Below, piece by piece: positions 26,834 through 36,345 of a stretch of 64,000 nucleotides of DNA. Made by a program: the position numbers and the translations under genes. Position 1 is the stretch's first letter; every line of letters starts with the position of its first letter. This stretch comes from Tisiphia sp964030975 (GTDB lineage Bacteria > Pseudomonadota > Alphaproteobacteria > Rickettsiales > Rickettsiaceae): NCBI RefSeq assembly GCF_964030975.1, contig NZ_CAXIQH010000001.1, positions 1,178,001 to 1,242,000 on the forward strand, written 5' to 3'. The notes under the pieces were generated by a model. It saw only the letters and a list, made by a program, of their open reading frames with translations. It searched no databases and was not told the origin of the DNA.

Positions 26834-27748
26834 TTATTCTTCTTTTAACTTTTTAATTTCTTCAAGGGTTAGTTTTGTATATTTAACTATTTTTTCTATT
26901 GGTTCATTATCAATTAACATTTCTTTTGCTGTGGTTATAGCTCTTTTTTCTTCGCCTCTAGCTTCGCCTCTAGCTTCGCCTCTAGCTTCAGCATCTTCAA
27001 TTTGTTGCTGTTCTACCGCTAAATTATCAAAACGAGCTTTGGTCATTTGCTCATAGGTGTTAAGCTCTGCCTCCGACCAGCTAGCTTGGTCTACTGCCTC
27101 AAATGCTCTCCTTATAATTTCATCCTTACCTATTAAATTCTCTATCTCTGTTAATGTTAATGCACTATCTCCTGCATGCTTGAAAAAATACATCCATTTT
27201 TCTTCAATAGTTTTTAGCTCATTAATAGTCTTATTAAATTTCTCGAGTTCTAAAAAGACAAAGTAAAAATCTTTTAAATCATTGGCATAGCTCTCTGTAT
27301 CTAAAATACGATGTTGCGATTTCCAATGTTTTTTATCGTCAAACATCACAAAATCAGCTATTGCTAAAAATATCACTCCTTTTAATTTTGCATATACTGC
27401 CTGTTTCTTGTGGTTCTCATCTTCTTTAATTATTTGCTGAGAATATGCTTTAGCTGCATAATATTGGGCTCTTTTCTCAAATCCTGGATGCTTACTTACC
27501 TGCATCTCTACTATGAATTGATTACCGTGTTGATCTTTACATAAAACATCAACTATAGACTTTCTGTAAATAGCAATATCAGGAACTTGGATAGTTGGTA
27601 AAAACGTCACCTCAATTATTTTCTCATTTCCTTCACACTTGAGAACATCATTTAAAAAATGCACTAGTATATCTTTGTTCTTTTCAGTACCAAAGATTTT
27701 ACGAAAACAAAAATCATTTTTAGGATCAAGAAACTTTGATAAAAACAT
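26834..27748 (-). CDS. Rpn-family recombination-promoting nuclease (PD-(D/E)XK)
   Basis: 304 aa. The N-terminus (FLDPKNDFCFRKIFGTEKNK) and the nuclease core (PDIAIYRKSIVDVLCKDQHG, then FIVEMQVSKHPGFEKRAQYY) identify the Rpn/YhgA or PDDEXK transposase-like family; the D and E-x-Q residues of the active site are present. The tail carries three tandem 12-bp units encoding ARGE repeats (26945-26995). It sits among the phage structural genes between the Bbp19-like gene and scaffold and is probably a later passenger, because T7-like operons lack it. Confidence 0.88.
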   Translation of the reverse strand: MFLSKFLDPKNDFCFRKIFGTEKNKDILVHFLNDVLKCEGNEKIIEVTFLPTIQVPDIAIYRKSIVDVLCKDQHGNQFIVEMQVSKHPGFEKRAQYYAAKAYSQQIIKEDENHKKQAVYAKLKGVIFLAIADFVMFDDKKHWKSQHRILDTESYANDLKDFYFVFLELEKFNKTINELKTIEEKWMYFFKHAGDSALTLTEIENLIGKDEIIRRAFEAVDQASWSEAELNTYEQMTKARFDNLAVEQQQIEDAEARGEARGEARGEEKRAITTAKEMLIDNEPIEKIVKYTKLTLEEIKKLKEE

Positions 27749-27970
27749 ATAACATAACCTCTTAATTGTACTAAATGTTGCCTTTATTTATCTGATTCAT
27801 TAATATTTTTAGCACCATCGATATTATTAATTCCATCATCTTCTGAAATCTGCGAGCAGATATATAGGAACAAAGCTCGATGCCCTTCCAGAAAGGCAGT
27901 GTAATCACTTTCTTGCCTAACAAAATTGCTGCGATATATACCACTCATTTGAGCTAAATCCTCTAATGCG

Positions 27971-28958
27971 AATTAAGAGCTGAAGAAGACTAAGTGAATG
28001 CTTGAAAAGTACCAATCCAATAGATAAAATGTCTTTGTTTTCAACGTAAAATGGCATTTTATATGGATTGGCAATCACAATTAATATCACTCTACCTATT
28101 TATTTGCAAAGAATATCAACATAAGTTAAGAAAAAACATGGCACGTATTTCTAATTATTCAAATTTAACTTTCTCGGATGAAGAGGTTATGACAATCTAT
28201 ATATTCGGTATTATGAGTAAACGCCATACAGTTAAGGAAATTTATGAATATACCGATAGGCACTTGCGTGACTGGTTTAAAGCGTTACCAAGCTATGTAG
28301 CTTTTGTACAGAGATTAAATAAAGTTTCTCATCTGTTTAGCGGTTTAATGACAGCTCTCTATCACCAACTTCCAAAAGATTATAATCAGTCTTATCCATT
28401 ACTTTTGGATTCTATGCCAATAATATTAGCTCATAGAGGTAGAAGATTTAACGCAAAAATAGCTCCAGAGATTGCGACTAATAATGGTTACTGTGCAACT
28501 AAAAAACTCCATTATTACGGGATTAAATTACATGCAGCGGGAAGTTACAAAAAGGGATACTTGCCTATACCGCAATATTTTGGAATAACGGATGCTGGTA
28601 CTGCAGATATAAGGTTTTATGAGGAATTATCTAAGCAATTACCAGAAAATAGTAGGGTTTTCGCAGACAAAGCCTATCAAACAGGGAATCAGCCAGTTGC
28701 AGATCAAGGTGGTATTACTCTATACACCCCGGTTAAGAAAGCTAAAGGGCAGGAATTGTTAGATGCGGCAGATAGACTACTATCCAGTGCAATATCAAGC
28801 GTGAGGCAACCCATAGAGTCGCTATTTAATTGGATTGAAGAAAAGACCAATATACAAATAGCTAGTAAGGTCAGATCTTACAATGGGCTTATGGTACATG
28901 TTTTTGGTAAAATTTCGGTAGCTCTATTCATGATGCAAACTCGGTTTTGCTCTTAATT
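27971..28958 (+). mobile_element. Insertion sequence with IS982- or IS4-like transposase
   Basis: Bounded by short inverted ends AATTAAGAGC and GCTCTTAATT, with one transposase gene on the plus strand. It splits the Bbp19-like phage gene. Confidence 0.8.
28051..28956 (+). CDS. DDE transposase (IS982-like)
   Basis: 301 aa. Features: LTFSDEEVMTIYIFGIMSKR, then LLLDSMPIILAHRGRRF (first catalytic D), GIKLHAAG, RVFADKAYQTG (second D) and VRQPIESLFNWIEEKT (catalytic E). This D-D-E layout with a short spacing before the E is typical of IS982; IS4-type remains possible. It looks intact. Confidence 0.83.
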   Translation: MAFYMDWQSQLISLYLFICKEYQHKLRKNMARISNYSNLTFSDEEVMTIYIFGIMSKRHTVKEIYEYTDRHLRDWFKALPSYVAFVQRLNKVSHLFSGLMTALYHQLPKDYNQSYPLLLDSMPIILAHRGRRFNAKIAPEIATNNGYCATKKLHYYGIKLHAAGSYKKGYLPIPQYFGITDAGTADIRFYEELSKQLPENSRVFADKAYQTGNQPVADQGGITLYTPVKKAKGQELLDAADRLLSSAISSVRQPIESLFNWIEEKTNIQIASKVRSYNGLMVHVFGKISVALFMMQTRFCS

Positions 28959-29083
28959 GGCATTCTAATACTATCTTACCATCTTCTCCACTAAAAAGCT
29001 TGCAATAAATTGATTTTAATTGCTCTTTTGTTAGTAAATTTGGTGGGGATGAGGAGTTAATTGATAGTTTCATTTGTTCTTCC

Positions 29084-30664
29084 TTACCCTTGTATCTGTT
29101 GTTGCTGCTGTTGTAATTGTTGCATTTGCATCATCTTACGTTGTTGTCTGATTTGTAATACTTCTTGCTCATTCTTAAGGATTGAACTTGGAGCCCCTCT
29201 CAGCTCAAAAAATAGTTTAAAACATTCATCCCAGTTAATATTATCATAGATTTCAGGAAAAAAGTTACTGATACCACTTCGTTGGAAGAAACCTAATACT
29301 TGCTCAACGCTAGATATTGCTGATGTTTTCTGTGCCTTGGATAGTGGTGAAACATATTCAATCTCTATCTCGGGTGGGCTATTTGCTCCCTCTAAGATTG
29401 GTACTCTGTTATATTTGATTAGTGTTTGATATATTGCCATGATTAACGGATTTAACAACTCACTCTCAATTCTACCAACCATCGGAGACATTAAACGATA
29501 TTGTTCCTCCGTCCTAATTTGCACCTCAGTAGCAGTCATTTCTTTGTTTTCCTTTTGCATCCTGAATATATCGATATAGAATGCCTTATATATGGCATCG
29601 CGACATTGATTTTGTTCGATCTCAGTAGGCAAAATATTTTCCATACCAGTTAGTGGTATTATTTTATCTGCCATACCATTGCGATAGAAGTTAACACTGC
29701 CTGGCGTAGTATAGAGCGGTAAGTAATATCCGTCTTTTGGTACTAATAATGGTGGGTCTAGCTGCTTCTGGGCTACTTTTAGGGTAATTTGTCTTAAACT
29801 ATTTAACAACTTAATATCAGGTAGTACATGATGAGCCGGAGCATAGCCATATACTTCGCCTTCTTCTTTTACCCACCGCGTGACAAAAAATGGGAAATAA
29901 GAATAGCCCGATTGACTGATAATTTTTCGCTCAGCTAAATAGATATATTCTGAACTATACTCTAATGTTGATGAGCTAGATGTTGAGGGGCTAGCTGCCG
30001 TTGATTTTCTGCCTTTATTTTTCTGATTTTGAGCTTGCGGGCTAACTATGTGCAATATTTCTACTATTTCATCAGGATTTTTGGCTAGCCTTTCCTTGAA
30101 AGGGGCAAAGTCTGCCCATTTAGCTGATGCCGATTTTATCGGCATGCTAAAGAGTCGGTACATTGTCTTAACAAAACCAAACTTGTCCTCTTCAAAATAA
30201 CATTCTTGTAAATTAATATTACGAAAGAACAGAGTTTGTGCTAATTCTAAATCTTCTTCAACATAGAATATCGCAGTACCAAAGGCTGATAAATTCAAAA
30301 AAAACTGATGAATCTGATTATAAAAATTAGAAGCCGGATTATTAAATATATCCATTAGAGTTTTTTCTAGCATTTGAGCTAGCATGTTACGTTCAGTGGT
30401 GGTTAAATATTCCTGCTGCTCGTCATTTTCAGCGACTATAGTAAGGTTAAACCAGTTCATTGCTGGGTTTACCAACAAGCTTTGTAAACCTGATGCTAAT
30501 TGCTCTCTTGACCAAATAGAAGTTGAATCAAATATTACTTTATTACTCTCAGTTTGTGGGCATACATATTTCTTCAGCTCATCCCATATATGATGCCATT
30601 TCTCCCTCTTGCTCTTGAGACTGTCAAAATATTCAATTTTTTTGTTTAAATCATTATCAGCCAT
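29084..30664 (-). CDS. Phage portal (head-to-tail connector) protein
   Basis: 526 aa, the size of T7 gp8-type portals. Clear pattern: the N-terminus (KREKWHHIWDELKKYVCPQT), SREQLASGLQSLLVNPAMNW, FYNQIHQFFLNLSAFGTAIF with YVEED, GYAPAHHVLPDIKLLNSL, the TATEVQIRTEEQYRLMSP helix and ESELLNPLIMAIYQTL. The tail is a glutamine tract (QLQQQQQQIQG) encoded by CAA/CAG-type repeats. The gene overlaps the upstream coiled-coil gene by 8 bp. Confidence 0.88.
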   Translation of the reverse strand: MADNDLNKKIEYFDSLKSKREKWHHIWDELKKYVCPQTESNKVIFDSTSIWSREQLASGLQSLLVNPAMNWFNLTIVAENDEQQEYLTTTERNMLAQMLEKTLMDIFNNPASNFYNQIHQFFLNLSAFGTAIFYVEEDLELAQTLFFRNINLQECYFEEDKFGFVKTMYRLFSMPIKSASAKWADFAPFKERLAKNPDEIVEILHIVSPQAQNQKNKGRKSTAASPSTSSSSTLEYSSEYIYLAERKIISQSGYSYFPFFVTRWVKEEGEVYGYAPAHHVLPDIKLLNSLRQITLKVAQKQLDPPLLVPKDGYYLPLYTTPGSVNFYRNGMADKIIPLTGMENILPTEIEQNQCRDAIYKAFYIDIFRMQKENKEMTATEVQIRTEEQYRLMSPMVGRIESELLNPLIMAIYQTLIKYNRVPILEGANSPPEIEIEYVSPLSKAQKTSAISSVEQVLGFFQRSGISNFFPEIYDNINWDECFKLFFELRGAPSSILKNEQEVLQIRQQRKMMQMQQLQQQQQQIQG

Positions 30665-32222
30665 ATGCTGTTACCATATTACGTGTGTTTGTGTTTGGAT
30701 TTATGGTTGAGTTTGGGTTTAAATATGGTTCGCCAAGCTTCTTTGACACTTTCTTGAGCTTCTTGATAAATTCGTTATCATATAACACCTCGTAGTTATA
30801 TTTCTTGCCACTAGCTGCAGTCATGCTAGGCAAACCAAGGGTTAATCCTTCAATATCTTTAAGTGAGACTATCTTGCCCAGAGATTCAGATAATTTCGGT
30901 AAATCTTGTAGTCTAGGTACTGACCTCATGTTAAAATGTTCTACTGCTTGTTTTAAACCACCAAGCTCAGCTATCGGCATTTTTTCTAGTCCTGATCTAC
31001 CATATCTTGCCATTTGGTCTAAATTGCCTGACATACCATCATATTGATGGTTATTAGCAAGATCAATTTTTTCAAGGTTTCCCAGTTTATTAGCAATATT
31101 TGATGTGTTCATATAATGACCAATACCAACTAACCCTGAACCTGTCCCAGCAGCTATTCCTGCTCCGAGTCCTCCGAATCCTGCGAGTCCTGCGAGTCCC
31201 ATAGTAGCTCCAAAAGTTAAGGCACCAAGAACTCCCCCCTGTACCAAACCAGTGATTCCAGCTGATTTCTCATATTTTCCAGCCCGCCACTTTACATCGT
31301 GAGCATAGCTATCCAACTGGCTTTGTGCAGATCCACTATAACTCCTTAACTTATCTTGTAGACCTTCAATACGTGATTGCCGACTAGCATAATCAGTCTC
31401 TATTTGTTCTGCTCTGTTTTGCTGTTGTTTATATTGGTCAATCATGCTGGTTAATTGATATCTTGCCTGATCAAATTTACTAGTATCTTGCAATAGACGA
31501 TCTTGACTTGCTTGATAGTTACCTAACTGATGCTCAAGCTCAGCTTTCTCCATACTTATATTTTTATGTTCCCTGGTAATATCATTCATAGAATAACGGA
31601 TTTTCTCTTCTATTGCCTGACGTTGCTTTTTTAATGACTCAACATCTTGCTGATGTTTAGCAATTGCACTGCCGGCTTCTTCTTCAGTTAAACCTCGCAA
31701 ACTGTCTTTCTGCTGGGCTACTCGATCGTAGAGATTTTGGAAGACACCCGGTAGTTGTTCCACTTCTCTCATTCTTGCTTCAAGAGCTGGAGCCTTCTGT
31801 TTTAAGCTTTCAAAAGATTGTTTAAGTTGTTGAGCTGAGGAAGATAACCTAGCTCTTTGGGCTTCTATATTCTTTAAGTTATTATCATATTGGCTAGCAT
31901 ACTGATTTAATTGGTTTTCCATCTCATAGCTTCTATTGCTATAGTGGTATTGTTGCCCTTCTAGAGAACGTAAACCCTGCATCGATTGCTGTATTTCGCC
32001 AGATAGATTATTGATAGTAGTTTGTGCTTCATGAGCATAATTATTATAGCGAATGCGTGATTCTTCATAGTTACGCTTGTGCCTTGCTAAATCAGCACCA
32101 GTAAGATACCTGACACCAGGAATCTTAGTAATACCCCTAATAATACCCTTAGAAATAGTATCGCTACAATAGGCTCCAACACACCCTGCACTTACAGCTA
32201 GGGCTGCTAACAATGGAAGCAT
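30657..32222 (-). CDS. Long coiled-coil protein in the phage operon
   Basis: 521 aa, not recognised. Residues 1-20 are hydrophobic with a cysteine (LAALAVSAGCVGAYC). Residues about 50-300 are a continuous, Gln/Glu-rich coiled coil. Residues about 315-355 form a Gly/Ala-rich hydrophobic stretch (GALTFGATMGLAGLAGFGGL) long enough to cross a membrane. The C-terminal 150 residues are mixed. It lies between large terminase and portal, where T7-like phages have no such gene. An internal-core, ejection or tape-measure-like role is possible, but this is inference. Confidence 0.7.
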   Translation of the reverse strand: MLPLLAALAVSAGCVGAYCSDTISKGIIRGITKIPGVRYLTGADLARHKRNYEESRIRYNNYAHEAQTTINNLSGEIQQSMQGLRSLEGQQYHYSNRSYEMENQLNQYASQYDNNLKNIEAQRARLSSSAQQLKQSFESLKQKAPALEARMREVEQLPGVFQNLYDRVAQQKDSLRGLTEEEAGSAIAKHQQDVESLKKQRQAIEEKIRYSMNDITREHKNISMEKAELEHQLGNYQASQDRLLQDTSKFDQARYQLTSMIDQYKQQQNRAEQIETDYASRQSRIEGLQDKLRSYSGSAQSQLDSYAHDVKWRAGKYEKSAGITGLVQGGVLGALTFGATMGLAGLAGFGGLGAGIAAGTGSGLVGIGHYMNTSNIANKLGNLEKIDLANNHQYDGMSGNLDQMARYGRSGLEKMPIAELGGLKQAVEHFNMRSVPRLQDLPKLSESLGKIVSLKDIEGLTLGLPSMTAASGKKYNYEVLYDNEFIKKLKKVSKKLGEPYLNPNSTINPNTNTRNMVTAYG

Positions 32223-32280
32223 TATACTACCTCATCCATATTATAGTTGTTTATATTTATACTACTTTCACCCATCCTAC

Positions 32281-33864
32281 TTACCTCTCCAAAGCATTAT
32301 AATCATTCACCACTTTACGATATTGTGATATATTATATTGTGATTGCTGTTGCTCATTACCAGTTTTAGCATCCATCGCTAAATAACAAAAGCTCTCGGT
32401 TATATCAGTAGCTCTCGAGGAGCTAGAATGCACGCCCCTTTTAGTAGCATCAAACTCATAGAGACCATTAATACCACGCTGACATTTCTCGGCATCTATT
32501 CGGCACGTACCTAGCAAACTTCTTACTTTAGTTATCATCTCTTCCCGTAAATATTTCCTGCCAATAGCAAAAGGTGAGAAGCCTACTTTTTCTGCTATCT
32601 CGTTGGCTTGTTGTAATCTTGTATCCAAAGTCGGCATTTGCCTTCTACTCATATCATGGGGCAATACATTACGTCCATATTGATACGGTCTAGTTCTTAA
32701 ATGATTAAGATAAAACTCTAAATCTTTACCCCTATTCATATAAAAATCGATAATATCGATATAGTCTTTTTTTTCTTGAACAAACCAAATCACTGTATAA
32801 TCAACAATACCTATATCCCAGTAAGTATTAACCTGATAGCTTGCATCAAATGGCACATAGCCAATACGTCCCTGACTTTCAGCCAGCCGTAATTGTTCAA
32901 CAAAAGTACCGCCCTGATCAGCTCTTTTGTAACGATAGGCAGCAAAGTCACAATAAAACTCTCTTTGAATCTCTTCATTAGTCATATCAACAGAAACTAA
33001 CTTGTTTTTATCGACTAGTGGTTGTCCCTCATTATCGGTAGTATCTTCAATAGTTTTTATTTGGCAAAATACTTCCGGACTATCTTGGTATTTCCGGTAT
33101 AGTTCTTCACCATGTGTTAATTTTGGATTATCGGAAGGAGTATACAAATAAAGCAACCAGCCATTATTACGAATTACCATCGGCTCTATAACGCAGCTCA
33201 TAGCTCGTGGATCATGGTAAGAATACTCTGAGATAACTGCTCCCTTAATACCACTACCCCTGATAGTAGCATAACGATCACTGCCAACAAACTGAATCAC
33301 TGAGCCATTTTTAAATAATATCCGTTGCTTATATTGCTGACTACGAGCAATAATCCCTTTAGGGATAAATGACATATAAGGACGCCCCGATAATGTCATA
33401 CCATCCCATATACTCATTTTTGCTTGATTATAGGTAGGATAGACATACCAGTAAATACCAACTTCTCGAATGGCACTAGCAGTGATCCAGTTAATACCCA
33501 TAATATCCTTACCAGCTCTTCTATGCCAAATGGCTATAGCTTTCTTACCACCAGAGTATAAATATCTCCACAAAGGTAGTTGAAATGGGTAGGGCGACCA
33601 GTCCACCGGAAACTTATTAGGCTTTCTGCAAAACTCCACTTCTGCTGGTAATTTGGACGTCAATGCGGTACTCGAATCCTCACGTACACTGGAGTACGCT
33701 GCGGTTCGAGGTGAAGCGTTTCCTTCAAATTTCTCAGCATAAGCGATTTTTGCAGAAAGCCTAATACCCGTAGAGCTAGGAACCTCTTTGCTGGCTTTAG
33801 CTTTACTAGTAGTTTTCATCACTCTGGGCTTACTGCCCTTTGGCAATTGCGTATTCTGCTTCAT
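32281..33864 (-). CDS. Phage terminase large subunit with an in-frame palindromic element
   Basis: 527 aa, DNA-packaging motor. Adenine/Walker A region: FPVDWSPYPFQLPLWRY then AIAIWHRRAGKDIMGINWI, of T7/P22 type. A Walker B-like stretch is IKGAVISEYSYHDP. The nuclease domain begins at NTYWDIGIVDYTVIWF (catalytic Asp). Residues about 34-83 (EKFEGNASPRTAAYSSVRED and neighbours) are foreign: they are encoded by a 150-bp palindrome at 33615-33764 that keeps the frame. The insert falls between the N-terminal tail and the ATPase, so activity could survive. It overlaps the small terminase gene by 35 bp. Confidence 0.9.
   Translation of the reverse strand: MKQNTQLPKGSKPRVMKTTSKAKASKEVPSSTGIRLSAKIAYAEKFEGNASPRTAAYSSVREDSSTALTSKLPAEVEFCRKPNKFPVDWSPYPFQLPLWRYLYSGGKKAIAIWHRRAGKDIMGINWITASAIREVGIYWYVYPTYNQAKMSIWDGMTLSGRPYMSFIPKGIIARSQQYKQRILFKNGSVIQFVGSDRYATIRGSGIKGAVISEYSYHDPRAMSCVIEPMVIRNNGWLLYLYTPSDNPKLTHGEELYRKYQDSPEVFCQIKTIEDTTDNEGQPLVDKNKLVSVDMTNEEIQREFYCDFAAYRYKRADQGGTFVEQLRLAESQGRIGYVPFDASYQVNTYWDIGIVDYTVIWFVQEKKDYIDIIDFYMNRGKDLEFYLNHLRTRPYQYGRNVLPHDMSRRQMPTLDTRLQQANEIAEKVGFSPFAIGRKYLREEMITKVRSLLGTCRIDAEKCQRGINGLYEFDATKRGVHSSSSRATDITESFCYLAMDAKTGNEQQQSQYNISQYRKVVNDYNALER
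33615..33764 (-). repeat. Palindromic element (RPE1-like) inside the terminase gene
   Basis: 150 bp (exactly 50 codons) with perfect 18-bp inverted ends ATTAGGCTTTCTGCAAAA. The translated product (AYAEKFEGNASPRTAAYS, VREDSSTALTSKLPAEVEF) follows the pattern of Rickettsia palindromic element peptides as I remember them. It is related to, but distinct from, family A. Confidence 0.9.
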
Positions 33865-34366
33865 ATGATTCTATTTCAAAATTAGCTACATCTATCATTT
33901 TTGACATTTCTTGGGCTTTGGTTACCTGTTCACCTTCATCACTATTTTTCCTATGGTAACTAACATCATGCTTCCTCGTTTGATATTTTTGCGAATTGGC
34001 TTTAAGATATTCCAACAATGACTTAGAACAATATTTTTTCTTAGTAGCAATTGCCTGATTGTCCTTGTTATAAGTCACTTCTTCATAACCATTAATTGCC
34101 CTATCATATAACACCCCTTCTGCTCTATCTACCGCAATGGCTAAAGCTAAATTGACGCATTTGGCTAGATATTTATCGCTATTAATAACTCGATGCAACC
34201 TAAGTGGTGAGATACAACCGGCCTTCTTAGCTGCAATAACAATGTTACCATGTTCACAAAGATATAATAGGAAATTAGAGATATCCTCTATTGAACCAAA
34301 CTTACTGATGGTACTGGATGATATCTTTGCTAAATATTTTTCGAACAAACCATAATTTTTAATCAT
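33830..34366 (-). CDS. Probable phage terminase small subunit
   Basis: 178 aa. The N-terminal half carries a helix-turn-helix-like segment (GNIVIAAKKAGCISPLRLHR), followed by an oligomerisation-type helix (ALAIAVDRAEGVLYDRAING) and a charged tail. Its position directly upstream of, and overlapping, the large terminase gene is the main support. This kind of gene is poorly conserved and I do not recognise a specific family. Confidence 0.7.
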   Translation of the reverse strand: MIKNYGLFEKYLAKISSSTISKFGSIEDISNFLLYLCEHGNIVIAAKKAGCISPLRLHRVINSDKYLAKCVNLALAIAVDRAEGVLYDRAINGYEEVTYNKDNQAIATKKKYCSKSLLEYLKANSQKYQTRKHDVSYHRKNSDEGEQVTKAQEMSKMIDVANFEIESYEAEYAIAKGQ

Positions 34367-34841
34367 ATAGAACTCTTTAAAAATCCCTTGTAATAACCTC
34401 TATTATACCTGATTTTCAGGTTTTTTACTACTTGAAAAATAAAAACTAAAAAAGTGAAAATTTTTAATAACAAGTGATTAATTACCTCAAAAAAAATTTC
34501 GTGAAACGCCCCCCTATACCCCATTTTGTGCCACGGACACCCCCCGGGTGATTTTGTGGGCAATTTTTGCCAAAAAATGTAAAAAAGTGACAAAAACTGC
34601 TAAAAATCTCACCAAAATAGCTACAAATGCCGAATTTAGTATAACCCCATCTTCTTCAGAGGAATGTGGTGCTGTGGCTACAAGGTGTATTACTCTCATC
34701 TTCCCTAAGTTCAAAAAACCTTCTGTAGTGGTTTTATAGTGTTTTCAATCCTCATTAAATAACTCTTGATTATTATTAACTTCTTTGTAATCATTTTTTT
34801 CTTGCTGAATACAATTAGTCTTTTCTTCTATTTTCCATAGC
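34367..34841. other. Non-coding gap upstream of the terminase operon
   Basis: No credible gene. It includes an unusual G+C-rich, C-tract patch at about 34508-34560 (GCCCCCCTATACCCC, GACACCCCCCGGGTG) in an otherwise AT-rich sequence. It would be the natural place for the promoter of the terminase-portal-capsid operon, or for a packaging site, but neither is demonstrated. Confidence 0.5.
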
Positions 34842-36345
34842 TTACAGCCCAGCCATTCTATCGACTTCCATCAACTCAAAAGTAAAATTCTGGCTACTGC
34901 AAGCATCTTCCAAAGCTTTCTTGTAATTAGTCCTAATCCAGTGTCCAATAAAGGCAGTGGTTGGTTTGAGAGTGATCTTATTGCAAGTCGTATCTTCTTC
35001 AACTGCTTCTAACTTGCTAAACCAGGATTTGTCCAAGTTCTCACCGTATAACTTTAACAGATATTGCCTTATTTTATACCACACTGACTCTGGGTTTAGT
35101 CCACTTAGCTCTAAATAATAATCCGATGGAACTCTTTTGTTAGTAATACGCAATTGCAGAACCTCTTTGCCATATACCTCTTGCACTTTCCGGAGCAATG
35201 TGCATTTATCAGGTTCTGACAAAGAGATATCTGCTAGATCAATCTTGTATTCATCGTCATATACTCCAAAGAAACTGCAGCTAGTCAGCAATTTATAAGC
35301 AGTATTAGGCTCAAAAGCTCCAACAATCTTGCGTTGCAACTGATTCAGTGGTTTAACGCCCTTACTAGCTTCTACCTTCCGCAAATAAGCCTCTCTTGCC
35401 TTGGTAGTATTGTCCATCTTGAAGTTAAAGCTTGGGTTATTTACTACAGAAGGTGGACGCATTTCATGAATCAAACTTTTTCTCATGTAGTTCAGTACTG
35501 CTTTCTTGCAGGGAAAGAGATTTTTAGGAGAGTTCACGCTATGTTTAATTAACAGCTTGTTCATGAAGCTCAAATTGAAATCACGACCTGTTCTCCTTCT
35601 TAGCCAGACAGCATCTTCTTCGGTCAATGGGTAAAACTCCTTTAGCTCCATAGGTGAATACCAGCCTTTAGCCTTTTTGGCAATATTGCTAATCCAACTT
35701 GATGAGTCCTTACTTGCCTCTTGCTCAACCCAGCTACTCCCTGAGGAAATACCTGTTGAATCGAAATCTGAATCGTGGTCTGACTTGTCATCGGTTGGAG
35801 CTACATCGCCGGAATTGCCGTCTGTGGAATTGCAGGGTAACTCTTCACTTACTGAGCTTACCGTTATCTCCATAGGTAAATTAAAACTTTTCTCCTCAGT
35901 TGACTCAGGCTCTGACACATTTTGTTCATCTGAACTTATCGTTACCTCAGGAGACAAATTACAACTTTGCTCCGTAGTTGACTCAATTTCTGTCACACTT
36001 TGTTCACCTCTTTTTTCCGGTACCTCAAGCGGTAAATTAAGGTTTTGCCCCTCAGTTGATTCAGACTCTGACACATTTTGTCCACAATTTTGTCCACAAG
36101 AACAATTTTTTTTGCCGCATCTAGATATTATAGATATATATATAGATGCGTTTTTTTGAAATTTTTTTCCAGTTGAGTGGAAAATTTTTTCCGGTTGAGT
36201 GGAAATTTTTTTATGGCTAAATTGACTATTTGTATAATTAAAGTGATAAGAGCTATTATTAGCTTTACGAAAATTTATAAATTTCTTAAGGAGTTTGATA
36301 CATAAAGTATTGCGACATTTTATGTTATATTTAATCGTAGTAGTA

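Larger units (their letters stand above)
27785..29072 (-). pseudogene. Bbp19-family phage protein, split by an insertion sequence
   Basis: The 5' part at 29072-28965 begins 12 bp before the portal stop and reads MKLSINSSSPPNLLTKEQLK then YCKLFSGEDGKIVLE. The 3' part at about 27970-27785 reads LEDLAQMSGIYRSNFVRQ, TAFLEGHRALFLYICSQI and ends INESDK plus stop. Together they make a protein of about 100 aa with the Bbp19 pattern (FxGxxGxxVLxxL...F...EGxRxxxL), which lies between portal and scaffold in many podoviruses. The 988-bp element at 27971-28958 separates the halves. Neither half is in the long-frame set, so it is easily missed. Confidence 0.75.

Noticed and set aside
34514..34739. Open frames on both strands in the gap before the terminase genes
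   Set aside because: They have no recognisable protein features, and overlap each other across a low-complexity stretch.
35677..36159. 160-codon plus-strand frame opposite the DnaA-like gene
   Set aside because: It is a shadow of the acidic repeat region; the minus-strand frame continues through it into a recognisable domain.
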